64,000 nucleotides of DNA from Bacteroidales bacterium (GTDB taxonomy: Bacteria; Bacteroidota; Bacteroidia; Bacteroidales; UBA3663), in contig JAFZTS010000002.1 in NCBI GenBank assembly GCA_017618715.1, forward strand, positions 1-64,000, given 5' to 3'. How positions within the stretch are numbered: the first letter of the stretch is position 1; each line of letters opens with the position of its first letter. The notes under the pieces are model-generated. The model was not told where the DNA came from, searched no databases, and was given only the letters and a program-made list of their open reading frames with translations. Shown piece after piece: positions 33,639 to 43,220 of this stretch. Both the position numbers and the translations under genes were made by a program.

Positions 33639-36176
33639 ATGGTTCCCCATAAAATGTTGGATATACGAGGGGCAGAATCTTTACCCGCTGCCTCGATCGC
33701 TGCAACCGTGAACTCACGGCTGCACGAGTTCAATAGATTGGTGGTGACCGCTCCCCCTGGGGCAGGCAAGTCAACATTGCTTCCACTCACCATCCTGAAC
33801 GGACTCGACGATGGCGGGAAGATACTGATGCTCGAACCCAGGAGGTTGGCTGCCCGTCAGATTGCCGAGCGCATGTCGGCCATGGTGGGCGAACACGTGG
33901 GGGAAACCATCGGCTATCGTGTGAGATTCGAATCGAAGGTGTCGGAGGCTACCCGCATCGAGGTACTCACCGAGGGCATCCTCACCCGCATGATTGTCGA
34001 TGACCCGATGCTGGAAGGTGTAAGCACGGTGATTTTCGATGAATTTCACGAACGCAGCCTTGCTTCGGATGTCGCCCTTGCCATGACGCGGAAAACCCAG
34101 CAGATCATTCGACCGGACCTCCGCATATTGATCATGTCGGCCACCATCGATGCACAGGCCATCTGCACGATGCTCGAAGCTCCCCTTGTGACGTGCGAGG
34201 GACGTATGTTCCCCGTCGAGACCGTTCATAGCACGTTGTCGGTCAGCCAAGCCATCCGACAGGCTCATCAATCGCACGAGGGCGACATCCTTGCATTCCT
34301 TCCCGGCGAGGCCGAGATAAGGAAATGCGCCGAACAACTGGGCACCGCCTTAGGTTCGACGCACATCTATCCCCTCTACGGCCTGTTGCCGCCCAAGGAA
34401 CAACAACAAGCCATCGCGCCCAGCAAGGCGGGCGAACGCAAGGTTGTGCTGGCCACGTCGATTGCCGAAACGTCGCTCACCATCGAGGGTGTCCGTGTCG
34501 TCGTGGATTCGGGATTGTGCCGAAAGATGGTGTTTGACCCGCAAAGCGGATTGAGCCACCTCGAGACCGTGCCAATCAGCAAGGACATGGCCGACCAGAG
34601 ACGTGGCCGAGCAGGACGCCTTGCGCCAGGCGTTTGCTATCGACTCTGGACGTTGGCCTCTGCACACCGCATGGCGGAATGCCGAGTGCCTGAGATTGAA
34701 GAGGCCGACCTTGCGCCCATGGTTCTGGACATCGCAGCATGGGGCGGCTGCAAGGTGAATGAGTTGCCTTGGCTCACCCCTCCCCCTCCGGCTCATCTGG
34801 AACAAGGGGCAAGACTACTCAGACAACTCGATGCCCTGAACGAAGACGGACGCATCACGCGCCATGGCAGAACCTTGGCAAAACTGCCCTGTCATCCACG
34901 CATTGCCCAAATGCTTGTGCTGGCACGCGACACTGCGAACAAGGCGTTGGCGGCCGATATTGCAGCCTTGCTTGAAGAAAAGGATCCCCTGGTCAACGAA
35001 ACCACCAGCGCCGAACTCCGTCTCAGGCTCGATGCCTTGAAAGAAGCACGCGAGGGACGACGCAAGGGAAAGGTCTGGGAACGCATCATCCGCGCCTCTG
35101 ACCAATACCGAAGGCTCGCACGCCAGCAGGAAGGGCGACAAAACGGGGCATTCACCGTAGAAGGGGAGTCCATGCTACTGGCGGCAGCCTATCCCGAACG
35201 TATCGCGCAAGCCATTGCCGAAGGTGTAGGGCGATTCCGCCTGGCCAGCGGGGACATTGCCATGGTCGATGCCGATGATGACCTCGGTGCCTACCCTTGG
35301 ATCGCCATCGCAAACCTCCACACCCAACAAGGCGGCATCGGCCGCATCTTCCTCGCTTCGCCCCTGGAAGCGGACGAACTGAAGCCGTTTGCCAGAGAGA
35401 AGGAAAACATCTCGTGGGACAGCAAACGAGGACAAATCGTTGCCACGCGCGAAGAACGCATCGGCTGCCTTGTGTTGGATAGCAGGCCTATCACGGCCCA
35501 AGACACAGACGCAAGCCGTTCGGTCAGCCTCAATCAGAGGATTCTCACCATCCTATGCGAAGCGGCCAGGAAGGAAGGCACAAGCATGTTCGACTTCAAT
35601 GATGAGGTGCAAAACATGCAGCAACGCGTGGCCGCCGTAGCAAGCTGGCACCCCGAACTCGACCTGCCTGATCTCGGCACCGATGCCGTCCTGCAACGAT
35701 GCGAGGAGTGGTTGCCGTTCCTTCTAACGTCCGGACATTCGGGAATAACCGGAACCCTCAATCTCAAGAAGCTCGACCTCACCCAAGCCCTTTGGACCCT
35801 GCTCAGCTACGAACAGCAGCAACGGGTGGATAGGCTGGCACCGACACACATCACCGTGCCCACCGGCAGCAGAATACGCGTGGAATACCGAAAGGGAGCA
35901 GAACTGCCCATTCTGCGTGTCCGCCTGCAGGAATGCTTCGGCATGACCGAGACACCCCTTGTCGATGACGGCAAGCGTCCCGTGCTGATGGAACTGCTTT
36001 CACCCGGGTTCAAGCCTGTGCAGCTCACCCGTGACCTGCACAGCTTCTGGACAAACACCTACTTCGAGGTGCGCAAGGAACTGCGCCGACGCTATCCGAA
36101 ACATTCCTGGCCCGACAATCCGCTTGAAGCGGAAGCCGTGAGGGGTGTGAAACGAAACAAAGAACCGAAGCAATGA
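33639..36176 (+). CDS. hrpB: ATP-dependent helicase HrpB
   Basis: The 845-residue DEAH-box helicase is cytoplasmic; its precise cellular role is not well defined in bacteria. Motifs in order: Walker A APPGAGKST (about 39-47), EPRRLAARQ, DEFHERS (about 133), MSATID (about 166), LATSIAETSLTIEGV, QRRGRAGR (about 320), and the HrpB C-terminal region. The motif II reads DEFH rather than DEAH, which is normal for HrpB. An alternative start is the Met at residue 6. The stop overlaps the MATE start by four bases (ATGA), so the genes are translationally coupled. Confidence 0.9.
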   Translation: MVPHKMLDIRGAESLPAASIAATVNSRLHEFNRLVVTAPPGAGKSTLLPLTILNGLDDGGKILMLEPRRLAARQIAERMSAMVGEHVGETIGYRVRFESKVSEATRIEVLTEGILTRMIVDDPMLEGVSTVIFDEFHERSLASDVALAMTRKTQQIIRPDLRILIMSATIDAQAICTMLEAPLVTCEGRMFPVETVHSTLSVSQAIRQAHQSHEGDILAFLPGEAEIRKCAEQLGTALGSTHIYPLYGLLPPKEQQQAIAPSKAGERKVVLATSIAETSLTIEGVRVVVDSGLCRKMVFDPQSGLSHLETVPISKDMADQRRGRAGRLAPGVCYRLWTLASAHRMAECRVPEIEEADLAPMVLDIAAWGGCKVNELPWLTPPPPAHLEQGARLLRQLDALNEDGRITRHGRTLAKLPCHPRIAQMLVLARDTANKALAADIAALLEEKDPLVNETTSAELRLRLDALKEAREGRRKGKVWERIIRASDQYRRLARQQEGRQNGAFTVEGESMLLAAAYPERIAQAIAEGVGRFRLASGDIAMVDADDDLGAYPWIAIANLHTQQGGIGRIFLASPLEADELKPFAREKENISWDSKRGQIVATREERIGCLVLDSRPITAQDTDASRSVSLNQRILTILCEAARKEGTSMFDFNDEVQNMQQRVAAVASWHPELDLPDLGTDAVLQRCEEWLPFLLTSGHSGITGTLNLKKLDLTQALWTLLSYEQQQRVDRLAPTHITVPTGSRIRVEYRKGAELPILRVRLQECFGMTETPLVDDGKRPVLMELLSPGFKPVQLTRDLHSFWTNTYFEVRKELRRRYPKHSWPDNPLEAEAVRGVKRNKEPKQ

Positions 36177-37531
36177 CTCCACAGGAGGCGAAATACCTGC
36201 GCATGACGACGGAGCCGGTTTCGAAGCTGGTGACGTCGCTGGCCATCCCATCGATGGGCAGTATGGTGGTTTCGGCCCTCTACAACATCGTAGATACCTT
36301 CTTTGTCAGCCAAACGGGTACGCAAGCTACGGCTGCGCTGGGCGTGGTCTTCACCTATATGATGATCATCCAGGCCTTCTCGTTCTTCTTCGGACAAGGC
36401 TCGGGCAACTACATCTCGCGTGCCTTGGGAGCACGACGCACCGAACAAGCGGCACAGATTGCCGCGACGGGGTTCTTCTCGGCCATGTTCTTCAGCTCCA
36501 CGCTCGGTCTCCTCGGGTTCCTGTTCATGAAACCGATACTCTCGATCCTGGGCTCGACACCCACCATCATGCCGTATGCATGCAGCTACTTCCAATGGCT
36601 GCTCCTTGGATCACCTTTCATCTCGTGCACATTTGTATTGAACAATCAGATGCGCTTCCAAGGCAATGCGGCGATGGCCCTCACGGGCACGATGACGGGA
36701 GCGATCATCAACATGGGTCTCGACCCCATCCTCATCTTCGGCTTCGACATGGGTGTTGCCGGTGCAGGACTGGCCACTGCCATCTCGCAGTTCATCAGCT
36801 TCAACATCATGCTGTCGATGTGCGGCAAGAAAGGCGGTCTGGCCATCCGTTGGAGCAACTTCCACCCCACCTGGCTGCAATATCGTGAGATTGCCCGTGG
36901 TGGCTTGCCGTCGTTGGGCCGTCAAGGGACGATGAGCCTCACGACACTGGTACTCAACAACGTGGCAGGTATTTATGGCGATGCAGTGATTGCCGCCTTT
37001 TCGGTCGTCAACCGCATCCTCATGTTCGTGCTGTCGTTGCTGATAGGCTTTGGTCAAGGGTTCCAACCTGTCTGCGGCTTCAACTATGGCGCAAAACTCT
37101 ATGGACGAGTGCGCGCTGCATTCAAGTTCTGTGCCACGGCCACAACCCTATACTCCATCCTGATCGTTGTTCTGGGAATGATCTTCGCGCCCGACATCGT
37201 GGGACTGTTCCAATCGGATGATGTGAGAGTAACGACGCTGGGCAGCCGAATCCTGAGGCTGCAATGCCTGACCTACGCCTTCACGGGGTTCGCCATTTCG
37301 ACGAACATGTTCCTCCAGAACATCGGTGCCACATGGAGCGCCCTGTTTACCGGCATTTCCCGACAGGGCCTGTTCCTCATTCCGGCCCTCTACATCCTCC
37401 ATATTACGCTTGGACTGGATGGCGTGATGGCTGCGCAGCCCGTTTCGGACATCTGCGCACTTTTCCTGAGTATTCCGCTCTGGTGGAAACATTACAGCAA
37501 AATGGACAAATTGGAAAGAAAGAAAACATGA
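36173..37531 (+). CDS. MATE family exporter
   Basis: The 452-residue inner-membrane protein is a second MATE transporter, with the same family signature LIGFGQGFQPVCGFNYGAKL in the second half and about twelve membrane segments (first: LVTSLAIPSMGSMVVSALYN). It probably exports a cationic compound in exchange for sodium or protons; the substrate is unknown. It overlaps HrpB upstream and the HAD gene downstream by ATGA, so it is embedded in a tightly coupled operon, unlike the lone MATE gene at 7395. Confidence 0.86.
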   Translation: MTPQEAKYLRMTTEPVSKLVTSLAIPSMGSMVVSALYNIVDTFFVSQTGTQATAALGVVFTYMMIIQAFSFFFGQGSGNYISRALGARRTEQAAQIAATGFFSAMFFSSTLGLLGFLFMKPILSILGSTPTIMPYACSYFQWLLLGSPFISCTFVLNNQMRFQGNAAMALTGTMTGAIINMGLDPILIFGFDMGVAGAGLATAISQFISFNIMLSMCGKKGGLAIRWSNFHPTWLQYREIARGGLPSLGRQGTMSLTTLVLNNVAGIYGDAVIAAFSVVNRILMFVLSLLIGFGQGFQPVCGFNYGAKLYGRVRAAFKFCATATTLYSILIVVLGMIFAPDIVGLFQSDDVRVTTLGSRILRLQCLTYAFTGFAISTNMFLQNIGATWSALFTGISRQGLFLIPALYILHITLGLDGVMAAQPVSDICALFLSIPLWWKHYSKMDKLERKKT

Positions 37532-38148
37532 TACGAAACATACTATTCGACCTGGCGGGCGTCCTGCTCAACCTGAACATCGAACGTGACACGGAGGCGC
37601 TGCTTTCGGTGGGTCTGCCCGACTTCGAGGGGTGCATCGAACGACGCGAAATAGCGAAACCCATCTCACTCTACCTGTACGGGCTTATCGACAAGCCGAC
37701 GTTCCTCAAAGCCATTCGTCCATTCTGCTTCCCCGAAGCCACGGATGCGGAGATCCTTGCCTCGATGGATGCCGTGCTTGACGACATCCCGCCTTCACGA
37801 TTGGCCACACTGGTGGAACTGCGCAAGCGTTACAAGGTCTATTTGCTCAGCAACCTGTACGACACCGCATGGGATTACACCCAGGAGCAGATTCGAAAAG
37901 CAGGTTATACCGTCGAACAATGTTTCGACCAAGTCTTCCTATCCTACGAGATGCATCTGGCCAAACCTGACCCTCAAATCTACAAGGAGGTGATGAAGGC
38001 AACGGGCATCAAAGCCGAGGAGACCCTCTACTTCGACGACAGCCGAGACAATATCGAATCCGCCCGACAGTTGGGCTTTCAGGCTTGTCTCGTCCCGATG
38101 AACATGATAGAAAACTGCGAAAAGTATCAACAACTACTTGAAATGTAA
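37528..38148 (+). CDS. HAD-superfamily (YihX-like) phosphatase
   Basis: The 206-residue cytoplasmic protein has HAD motif I as FDLAGVLL, motif II in VYLLSNL, the motif III lysine in AKPDPQIYKEV and motif IV in TLYFDDSRDNIESARQLG, with a cap domain between motifs I and II. It resembles HAD-IA variant 3 sugar-phosphate phosphatases such as YihX, in which the second motif-I acidic residue is commonly replaced. I start it at the ATG at 37528, overlapping the MATE stop; the longer frame from 37264 lies inside the MATE gene. The substrate is not known. Confidence 0.8.
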   Translation: MIRNILFDLAGVLLNLNIERDTEALLSVGLPDFEGCIERREIAKPISLYLYGLIDKPTFLKAIRPFCFPEATDAEILASMDAVLDDIPPSRLATLVELRKRYKVYLLSNLYDTAWDYTQEQIRKAGYTVEQCFDQVFLSYEMHLAKPDPQIYKEVMKATGIKAEETLYFDDSRDNIESARQLGFQACLVPMNMIENCEKYQQLLEM

Positions 38149-38150
38149 TC

Positions 38151-38447
38151 ATGTACCAGAAGTTCATCATAACCAATGACGGCGTCCTGAAATTCGGGCA
38201 CGTCTATCTGCATCGCGACATGCTTCCCATCGGCGAGGACGATTGTCATGGGGGCGGCCTCTGGAAGATTGACCATAGTCGAAACGCGATACTGCTCTTC
38301 GGGCGCTCATTCGACTTCGGAGGGCCTGATTTCAACTATGTGCGCCGAATCGATTGGACAGGAGTTGGCGGGCGTCCTCTGCCCCTCTTCTTCCTTCCCC
38401 ATTGGCCCAATGAAGATACGTTGGAGGCGGTTTATGCAAATCCATAG
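38151..38447 (+). CDS. Small conserved-looking protein of unknown function
   Basis: The 98-residue protein starts 2 bp after the HAD stop and has no signal peptide. It is rich in Gly, Asp and aromatic residues (GEDDCHGGGLWKID, LLFGRSFDFGGPDFNYVRRID) and ends PLFFLPHWPNEDTLEAVYANP. I think similar small proteins occur in other Bacteroidales but cannot name a family. Tight spacing and ordinary codon use support it as a real gene of the hrpB operon. Confidence 0.6.
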   Translation: MYQKFIITNDGVLKFGHVYLHRDMLPIGEDDCHGGGLWKIDHSRNAILLFGRSFDFGGPDFNYVRRIDWTGVGGRPLPLFFLPHWPNEDTLEAVYANP

Positions 38448-38491
38448 ACATCATCAGATACAACCAAAAACATCAACCATCACAATATAGA

Positions 38492-39256
38492 ATGACTCTA
38501 TTCCTAACGAGCAGCCCCTGTATAGGCTGGGCGGGCGACTTGAATCCAGCCAATGGATTTCTTAGCAATTTGCGAAAGGCACTTCCCCATCCTCTCCACT
38601 GTCTGCTGATCACCTCGGCACCGGATGACAAGGAGATGACCGACCGGATGGCATGGGACATACGAGAAATATTCGAACGTGCCGACCTGGCTTTCGACAA
38701 GTACGAGGTGCTGGATCGCAGAACGCAAAGATACGCAGCGCGAATGATTTGCGATGCCAACTTCATCATCCTATGTGGTGGACATGTTCCGACCGAGAAC
38801 AAGTTCTTCAAGGAATTACACCTTCGTGCCCGACTCAGCAGATTTGATGGTGTGATCATGGGCATCAGTGCAGGCTCAATGAATGCTGCCGACCTTGTAT
38901 ATGCCCCACCGGAACTTGATGGCGAGAGTTTAGATCCAAAGTACAAGGTTTATCTCCATGGCCTGGGATTTACCGATGTAAACATCTTGCCACACTTCGA
39001 AATGATTCGTGAATCCCAGCTCGATGGGCGTATGCTCGTAGGAGACATCGTTGCAAGGCACAGTTATTCACATCCCGTATATTGCCTCAACGATGGGACA
39101 TATCTTCTTATCACGAATGCTGAAAATATGGAGAAAAAAAGAACAGAACTGCATGGCGAAGCTTATCGAATGAAGGATGGCAAGTTGGATCTCATCTGTC
39201 ATGATGGCGAAAGCAGACTCGTATGCAAGAACGGTTCATTACGAATAATCAAATAA
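38492..39256 (+). CDS. Peptidase S51 family (peptidase E-like)
   Basis: The 254-residue cytoplasmic protein fits the S51/class I glutamine amidotransferase-like fold: the nucleophile Ser is in GVIMGISAGSMNAAD (about residue 128-131), preceded by FIILCGGHVPTEN. The family includes aspartyl dipeptidase PepE and cyanophycinase, which cleave after Asp-containing or isopeptide bonds. It starts 44 bp after the small gene and precedes the ATP-grasp gene by 44 bp. Placement beside an ATP-grasp ligase suggests that it may hydrolyse what such a ligase makes, but that is inference. Confidence 0.78.
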   Translation: MTLFLTSSPCIGWAGDLNPANGFLSNLRKALPHPLHCLLITSAPDDKEMTDRMAWDIREIFERADLAFDKYEVLDRRTQRYAARMICDANFIILCGGHVPTENKFFKELHLRARLSRFDGVIMGISAGSMNAADLVYAPPELDGESLDPKYKVYLHGLGFTDVNILPHFEMIRESQLDGRMLVGDIVARHSYSHPVYCLNDGTYLLITNAENMEKKRTELHGEAYRMKDGKLDLICHDGESRLVCKNGSLRIIK

Positions 39257-39300
39257 TTCAAACCACCTAAGCATAGTTCTTAGGACAATATTTTATTATT

Positions 39301-40497
39301 ATGAATTTCATCTATATCTCACCCAACTTCCCGGATGCAGCCTGGAAGTTCTGCAACGCCTTGAAGAACAATGGCGTTCGCGTACTTGGAATTGGCGACC
39401 AACCATACGACGAACTGAAACAGGAGTTGAAAAATGCGCTGACCGAGTACTACAAGGTATCCAACCTTGAGAATTACAGTGAAGTCTATCGTGGTGCTGC
39501 ATACTTCGCATGGAAGTATGACCGCATCGACTGGATTGAGTCGAACAACGAGTACTGGCTGGAGATGGACGCACGCTTGCGCACCGACTTCAATGTGACC
39601 ACCGGACTCAAGAGCGATGCCATCAACGCCATCAAGGAGAAATCCGAGATGAAGAAGTATTATGCGAAGGGCGGCATTCGAACAGCGCGTCAGATCAAGG
39701 CCTCGGAAGGATATGATGCCGTCAAGAACTTTGCTTTCGAGGCAGGTTATCCACTGTTCGCCAAGCCTGACGTTGGCGTAGGTGCCAATGGTGCCTACAA
39801 GATTATCGATGAGGTGGATCTGTGGCATTTCTTCCAAACCAATCCATTGGCCAACCAGTATGTGATTGAAGAATATGTCACCGGCAACATCTGTGACTAC
39901 GATGCCATCATTGATTCACACGGCAATCCCATCTTCGAATCCTGGAGCGTTTGTCCCCCATCGATTGCAGACATCGTGACACAGAACCTCGACTCGACCT
40001 ACTATGTTGAGAAGGAAATGAACGAGAACCTTCGTTACTGGGGACGCCAGACCGTGAAAGCCTTCGACGTGCGCAGTCGTTTCGTACACCTGGAGTTCTT
40101 CCGTCTGGATCGGGCACACCGTGGTCTTGGCAACGTAGGCGACTTTGTGGCCTTGGAGGTCAACATGCGCCCCGGTGGCGGTTTCACACCTGATATGCTC
40201 AATTATGCACATTCGGTGGATGTTTACAAGATATGGGCTGACATGATAGCCTTTGACCGCCGCACCACGCCTGATTCCCACGATGACTATTACTGCGTCT
40301 TCGCCGGACGTCGTGACAACGCACAGTATCATCTCGACCACCAGGCTATGATGGAAAAGTACGCATACGCCTTGAAGCAGTGGGACCGTGTGCCCGATGC
40401 CCTGTCGGGAGCAATGGGCAATCAGTCGTACATCGCCCGTTTCCGCACCTGGGAAGAAAAGGACCAGTTCATCTTTGACATTTGCAACAGGAAATAA
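39301..40497 (+). CDS. ATP-grasp ligase-like protein
   Basis: The 398-residue cytoplasmic protein has the ATP-grasp layout: an N-terminal domain (about 1-110), the ATP-binding lysine and hinge (YPLFAKPDVGVGANGAYKI, about 143-161, and QYVIEEYVTGNICDYDAI), and the metal-binding FVALEVNMRPGGGFTPD near 280-297. Enzymes of this fold join a carboxylate to an amine or thiol using ATP. The acceptor is unknown. It sits immediately (2 bp) before the esterase gene and after peptidase S51. Pairs of ATP-grasp and esterase genes recur in Bacteroidales, as I recall, without known product. Confidence 0.78.
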   Translation: MNFIYISPNFPDAAWKFCNALKNNGVRVLGIGDQPYDELKQELKNALTEYYKVSNLENYSEVYRGAAYFAWKYDRIDWIESNNEYWLEMDARLRTDFNVTTGLKSDAINAIKEKSEMKKYYAKGGIRTARQIKASEGYDAVKNFAFEAGYPLFAKPDVGVGANGAYKIIDEVDLWHFFQTNPLANQYVIEEYVTGNICDYDAIIDSHGNPIFESWSVCPPSIADIVTQNLDSTYYVEKEMNENLRYWGRQTVKAFDVRSRFVHLEFFRLDRAHRGLGNVGDFVALEVNMRPGGGFTPDMLNYAHSVDVYKIWADMIAFDRRTTPDSHDDYYCVFAGRRDNAQYHLDHQAMMEKYAYALKQWDRVPDALSGAMGNQSYIARFRTWEEKDQFIFDICNRK

Positions 40498-40499
40498 CC

Positions 40500-41237
40500 A
40501 TGCAGGTAGAATATCACAAATGGTACAGTCGCTACCTCAATCGCGACATGGAGTACAAGACCTTCGGAGACCGGGGCCATGCGCTCATCGCATTCCCTTG
40601 CCAGGATGGTCGCTTCTTTGACTATGCAGACCAGGGTATGATACACGTATTGACGCCATGGATTGAGGCAGGCAAGATACGCGTGATCTGCGTGGATGGC
40701 ATCGACTGGGAAACCTGGTCGAATTTCGGAGGAGATCCGCGCTGGCGCATAGAACAGCATGAACGCTGGTTCAACTACATCATTGAGGAACTGCTTCCCA
40801 ACATCCGTTATTATGATGGCGAAACATTCATGACCACCGGTTGCTCGATGGGTGCGATGCATGCAGCCAACTTCTTCTTCCGTCGGCCTGACATCTTCGA
40901 CACCGTGATCGGGTTGTCGGGACTCTATTATGCGGGATACGGCTTCCCGTACTATTCGGACGAACTCACCTACGCCAACTCGCCACAAGACTTCCTCCAG
41001 AACATGCCCGAAGACCACTTCTGGATGCAATTGTATCGCCAACGCCGCATCATCTTCTGCATTGGACAGGGACGATGGGAAGAGGACACCCTGGCCTCGA
41101 CACGCGAGCTTGACAGGATACTCTGTGAAAAGCATATCCCCGCATGGTTCGACTATTGGGGATACGACTGCGACCACGATTGGCCCTGGTGGCGCAGACA
41201 ACTGCCACACTTCATGAGTCATCTGGAACCGCTGTAA
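40500..41237 (+). CDS. Esterase-family alpha/beta hydrolase
   Basis: The 245-residue protein lacks a signal peptide. The nucleophile is in TTGCSMGAMHAANFFF (Ser near 118), followed by FDTVIGLSGLY, and the histidine is probably in the C-terminal GYDCDHDWPWWRRQLPHF. This matches the putative esterase (EstD/Fes-like) family. It starts 2 bp after the ATP-grasp stop, so the two are co-translated. Together they may make and hydrolyse one ester- or amide-linked metabolite; the substrate is unknown. I use the ATG at 40500 instead of 40482, which lies inside the previous gene. Confidence 0.78.
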   Translation: MQVEYHKWYSRYLNRDMEYKTFGDRGHALIAFPCQDGRFFDYADQGMIHVLTPWIEAGKIRVICVDGIDWETWSNFGGDPRWRIEQHERWFNYIIEELLPNIRYYDGETFMTTGCSMGAMHAANFFFRRPDIFDTVIGLSGLYYAGYGFPYYSDELTYANSPQDFLQNMPEDHFWMQLYRQRRIIFCIGQGRWEEDTLASTRELDRILCEKHIPAWFDYWGYDCDHDWPWWRRQLPHFMSHLEPL

Positions 41238-41247
41238 TTCCAATAAC

Positions 41248-41284
41248 AAAAATCGGGACGCTCGATGGAGCGCCCCGATTTTTT
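41248..41284. terminator. Bidirectional terminator between the esterase gene and rnfA
   Basis: AAAATCGGG-A-CGCTC pairs with GAGCG-C-CCCGATTTT around a GATG loop, with A-run and T-run on the outer sides, so it can stop transcription from both convergent genes. Confidence 0.85.
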
Positions 41285-41299
41285 ATGAAGTGGGAACAT

Positions 41300-41902
41300 T
41301 TAACCAATGTTGAACATCACCTTGAGGGTGTTGTCGATGCCAGAGAAGCCCATGAATGCCAAGGCCAGAAGACCGGCGATGAGAAGGGCAATAGGAGTAC
41401 CCTTCATTCCCTTGGGCACATCGCTCACCTCGATCTGCTCGCGAATGCCGGCAAAGAGAATCATGGCAAGCGAGAAACCGAAGGCAGTGGCAACAGCATA
41501 GACTGCAGACTCGAGCAGGCTATATTCAAAATTGATGACATTGATGGCTACACCGAGAATCGTACAGTTGGTGGTGATGAGCGGGAGGAAGACACCGAGG
41601 GCCGAATAGAGCGACGGCATGGACTTCTTGAGAATAATCTCGACCATCTGCACAAGGGCTGCAATCACGAGGATATAGACAATCGTCTGCATGAACTGCA
41701 ACTCGTAGGGCACCAGGACATAATAGTAGATGGGCCACGTCACAAGCGTAGCAAGGAGCATCACGAATGCCACTGCCATGCCCATGCCTGCTGCGGTGTC
41801 AACCTTCTTGGATACTCCCAGGAACGGACAGATACCAAGGAACTGTGCCAGAACGATATTGTTGACGAATATCGCGGCAATGATCATAATAATGTATGAC
41901 AT
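41300..41902 (-). CDS. rnfA: Rnf electron transport complex subunit A
   Basis: The 200-residue, six-helix inner-membrane protein is one of two homologous half-channels of the Rnf complex, which couples electron flow between ferredoxin and NAD to ion transport. The opening IIAAIFVNNIVLAQFLGICPFLGVSKK and the later LPLITTNCTILGVA are typical; the two Cys in these half-membrane segments bind a shared iron-sulfur cluster in known Rnf/NQR complexes. It is the last gene of the minus-strand operon, 14 bp after rnfE, and is followed by a bidirectional terminator. Confidence 0.93.
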   Translation of the reverse strand: MSYIIMIIAAIFVNNIVLAQFLGICPFLGVSKKVDTAAGMGMAVAFVMLLATLVTWPIYYYVLVPYELQFMQTIVYILVIAALVQMVEIILKKSMPSLYSALGVFLPLITTNCTILGVAINVINFEYSLLESAVYAVATAFGFSLAMILFAGIREQIEVSDVPKGMKGTPIALLIAGLLALAFMGFSGIDNTLKVMFNIG

Positions 41903-41916
41903 ATCTTACTGGGGTA

Positions 41917-42501
41917 TTACTTGTTGAACAACTTATTGAAAACAGCAGAAAGGTAAGCCAAAGTGATGAATGCACCAGGAGCGAGGACGAAGGTCAATGC
42001 ACCATAGTTCTCGGGCATGATGTTCAGTCCGAAGATGGCACCCGTGCCGAGGAATTCGCGGCAAGCGCCGAGGATTGTCAATGCGATGGTGAAACCAAGA
42101 CCGATACCGATACCGTCACAAGCCGAGTCAATCACACCGTTCTTGCAAGCAAACGATTCAGCACGACCAAGGACGATACAGTTCACCACGATAAGGGGGA
42201 TGAAGATGCCAAGGCTCTTGTCAACCTCGGGGAAATATGCCTTGAGCAGAAGCTGGACGAGAGTCACAAAGCCTGCGATGACGACAATGTAGCAAGGGAT
42301 ATGCACCTTGTCGGGAATGAAACGAGCAATGGCCGAGATCACAATATTCGCAAGGATCAGCACCACCATGGTGGCAAGACCCATCGACATACCGTTGAAG
42401 GCCGAAGAGGTAGTACCCAGGGTGGGACACATACCAAGGAGTAACACGAATGTAGGGTTCTCCTTAATGAGGCCATTGATAATAATACCGAGTTTACTCA
42501 T
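41917..42501 (-). CDS. rnfE: Rnf electron transport complex subunit E
   Basis: The 194-residue membrane protein is homologous to RnfA and pairs with it. NPTFVLLLGMCPTLGTT and IPLIVVNCIVLGRAE hold the family Cys residues; GACREFLGTGAIFG is an RnfE/NqrD signature that separates it from RnfA. It lies 27 bp after rnfG and 14 bp before rnfA in the operon. Confidence 0.93.
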   Translation of the reverse strand: MSKLGIIINGLIKENPTFVLLLGMCPTLGTTSSAFNGMSMGLATMVVLILANIVISAIARFIPDKVHIPCYIVVIAGFVTLVQLLLKAYFPEVDKSLGIFIPLIVVNCIVLGRAESFACKNGVIDSACDGIGIGLGFTIALTILGACREFLGTGAIFGLNIMPENYGALTFVLAPGAFITLAYLSAVFNKLFNK

Positions 42502-42528
42502 AATTTAAATCTCCTTACATTTATGTTA

Positions 42529-43215
42529 TTATTCTTCTGATTGTATTGCATCAACCATGTCACCGACAGTCTCAGCAGCTTCTTCGACAGCCTCCTTGAC
42601 TTGTCCTGTGGCACCGGTTGAAGCATCCGTACCTGTAAGAGTAGCGTAAGCGAGTGCGATGGCATCGCAGAATGCACGTGTGGAGATGGTGGCAGCGGTG
42701 ATGGCATCCACTTCGCCACCGTCTTTGGTAACGGTCAGGTTGGACTTGCCGGGATTCTTGCCGATGACACCTGCACCAGGTTTGCCATTTTCGCCCTTAC
42801 CCTGGAACCAGTCGGGCATCTTTGCACCAAGACCAGGAGTCTCATTGGAACAATCGAGGACGTTGTATCCGGTAATGTTGCCTTCCATATCGAAGCCCAT
42901 CATGACCTTAACCTTACCGCCAAAGCCTTTCTTGGTGATGACTTCGACAGCACTGCCGACCTGCTGACCATCCTTGCTGACAGCGAAGATGGTGGCCGGC
43001 AGACCGTTGCCGCAATCCTCGTAAACGTAAGGATCGGACACGGTATCGAACTCGGGAGTAACGGCTTTGATGGCATCCTTCTGAGCTGCAGCAGTAGCAG
43101 CAGCTATAGGCTCGGAGGTTATATGAGCAACCGCTCCAAGCAGTCCACCCACGACAACCGTAATGATTGTCAGCGAGAGGAACATATTCTTCAATGAATT
43201 TTCAAGCTTTGCCAT
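42529..43215 (-). CDS. rnfG: Rnf electron transport complex subunit G
   Basis: The 228-residue protein has one N-terminal membrane helix (MFLSLTIITVVVGGLLGAVA) and a periplasmic FMN-binding domain. The flavin is linked to a Thr in the motif here read as DAITAATISTRA (about 170-181), with Ala where many homologues have Gly before AT. It passes electrons through the membrane part of the complex. The last 35 residues are Ala/Glu-rich (QVKEAVEEAAETVGDMVDAI), an acidic tail matching the charged tails of RnfB and RnfC. It is 5 bp after rnfD. Confidence 0.9.
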   Translation of the reverse strand: MAKLENSLKNMFLSLTIITVVVGGLLGAVAHITSEPIAAATAAAQKDAIKAVTPEFDTVSDPYVYEDCGNGLPATIFAVSKDGQQVGSAVEVITKKGFGGKVKVMMGFDMEGNITGYNVLDCSNETPGLGAKMPDWFQGKGENGKPGAGVIGKNPGKSNLTVTKDGGEVDAITAATISTRAFCDAIALAYATLTGTDASTGATGQVKEAVEEAAETVGDMVDAIQSEE

Positions 43216-43220
43216 AACAA

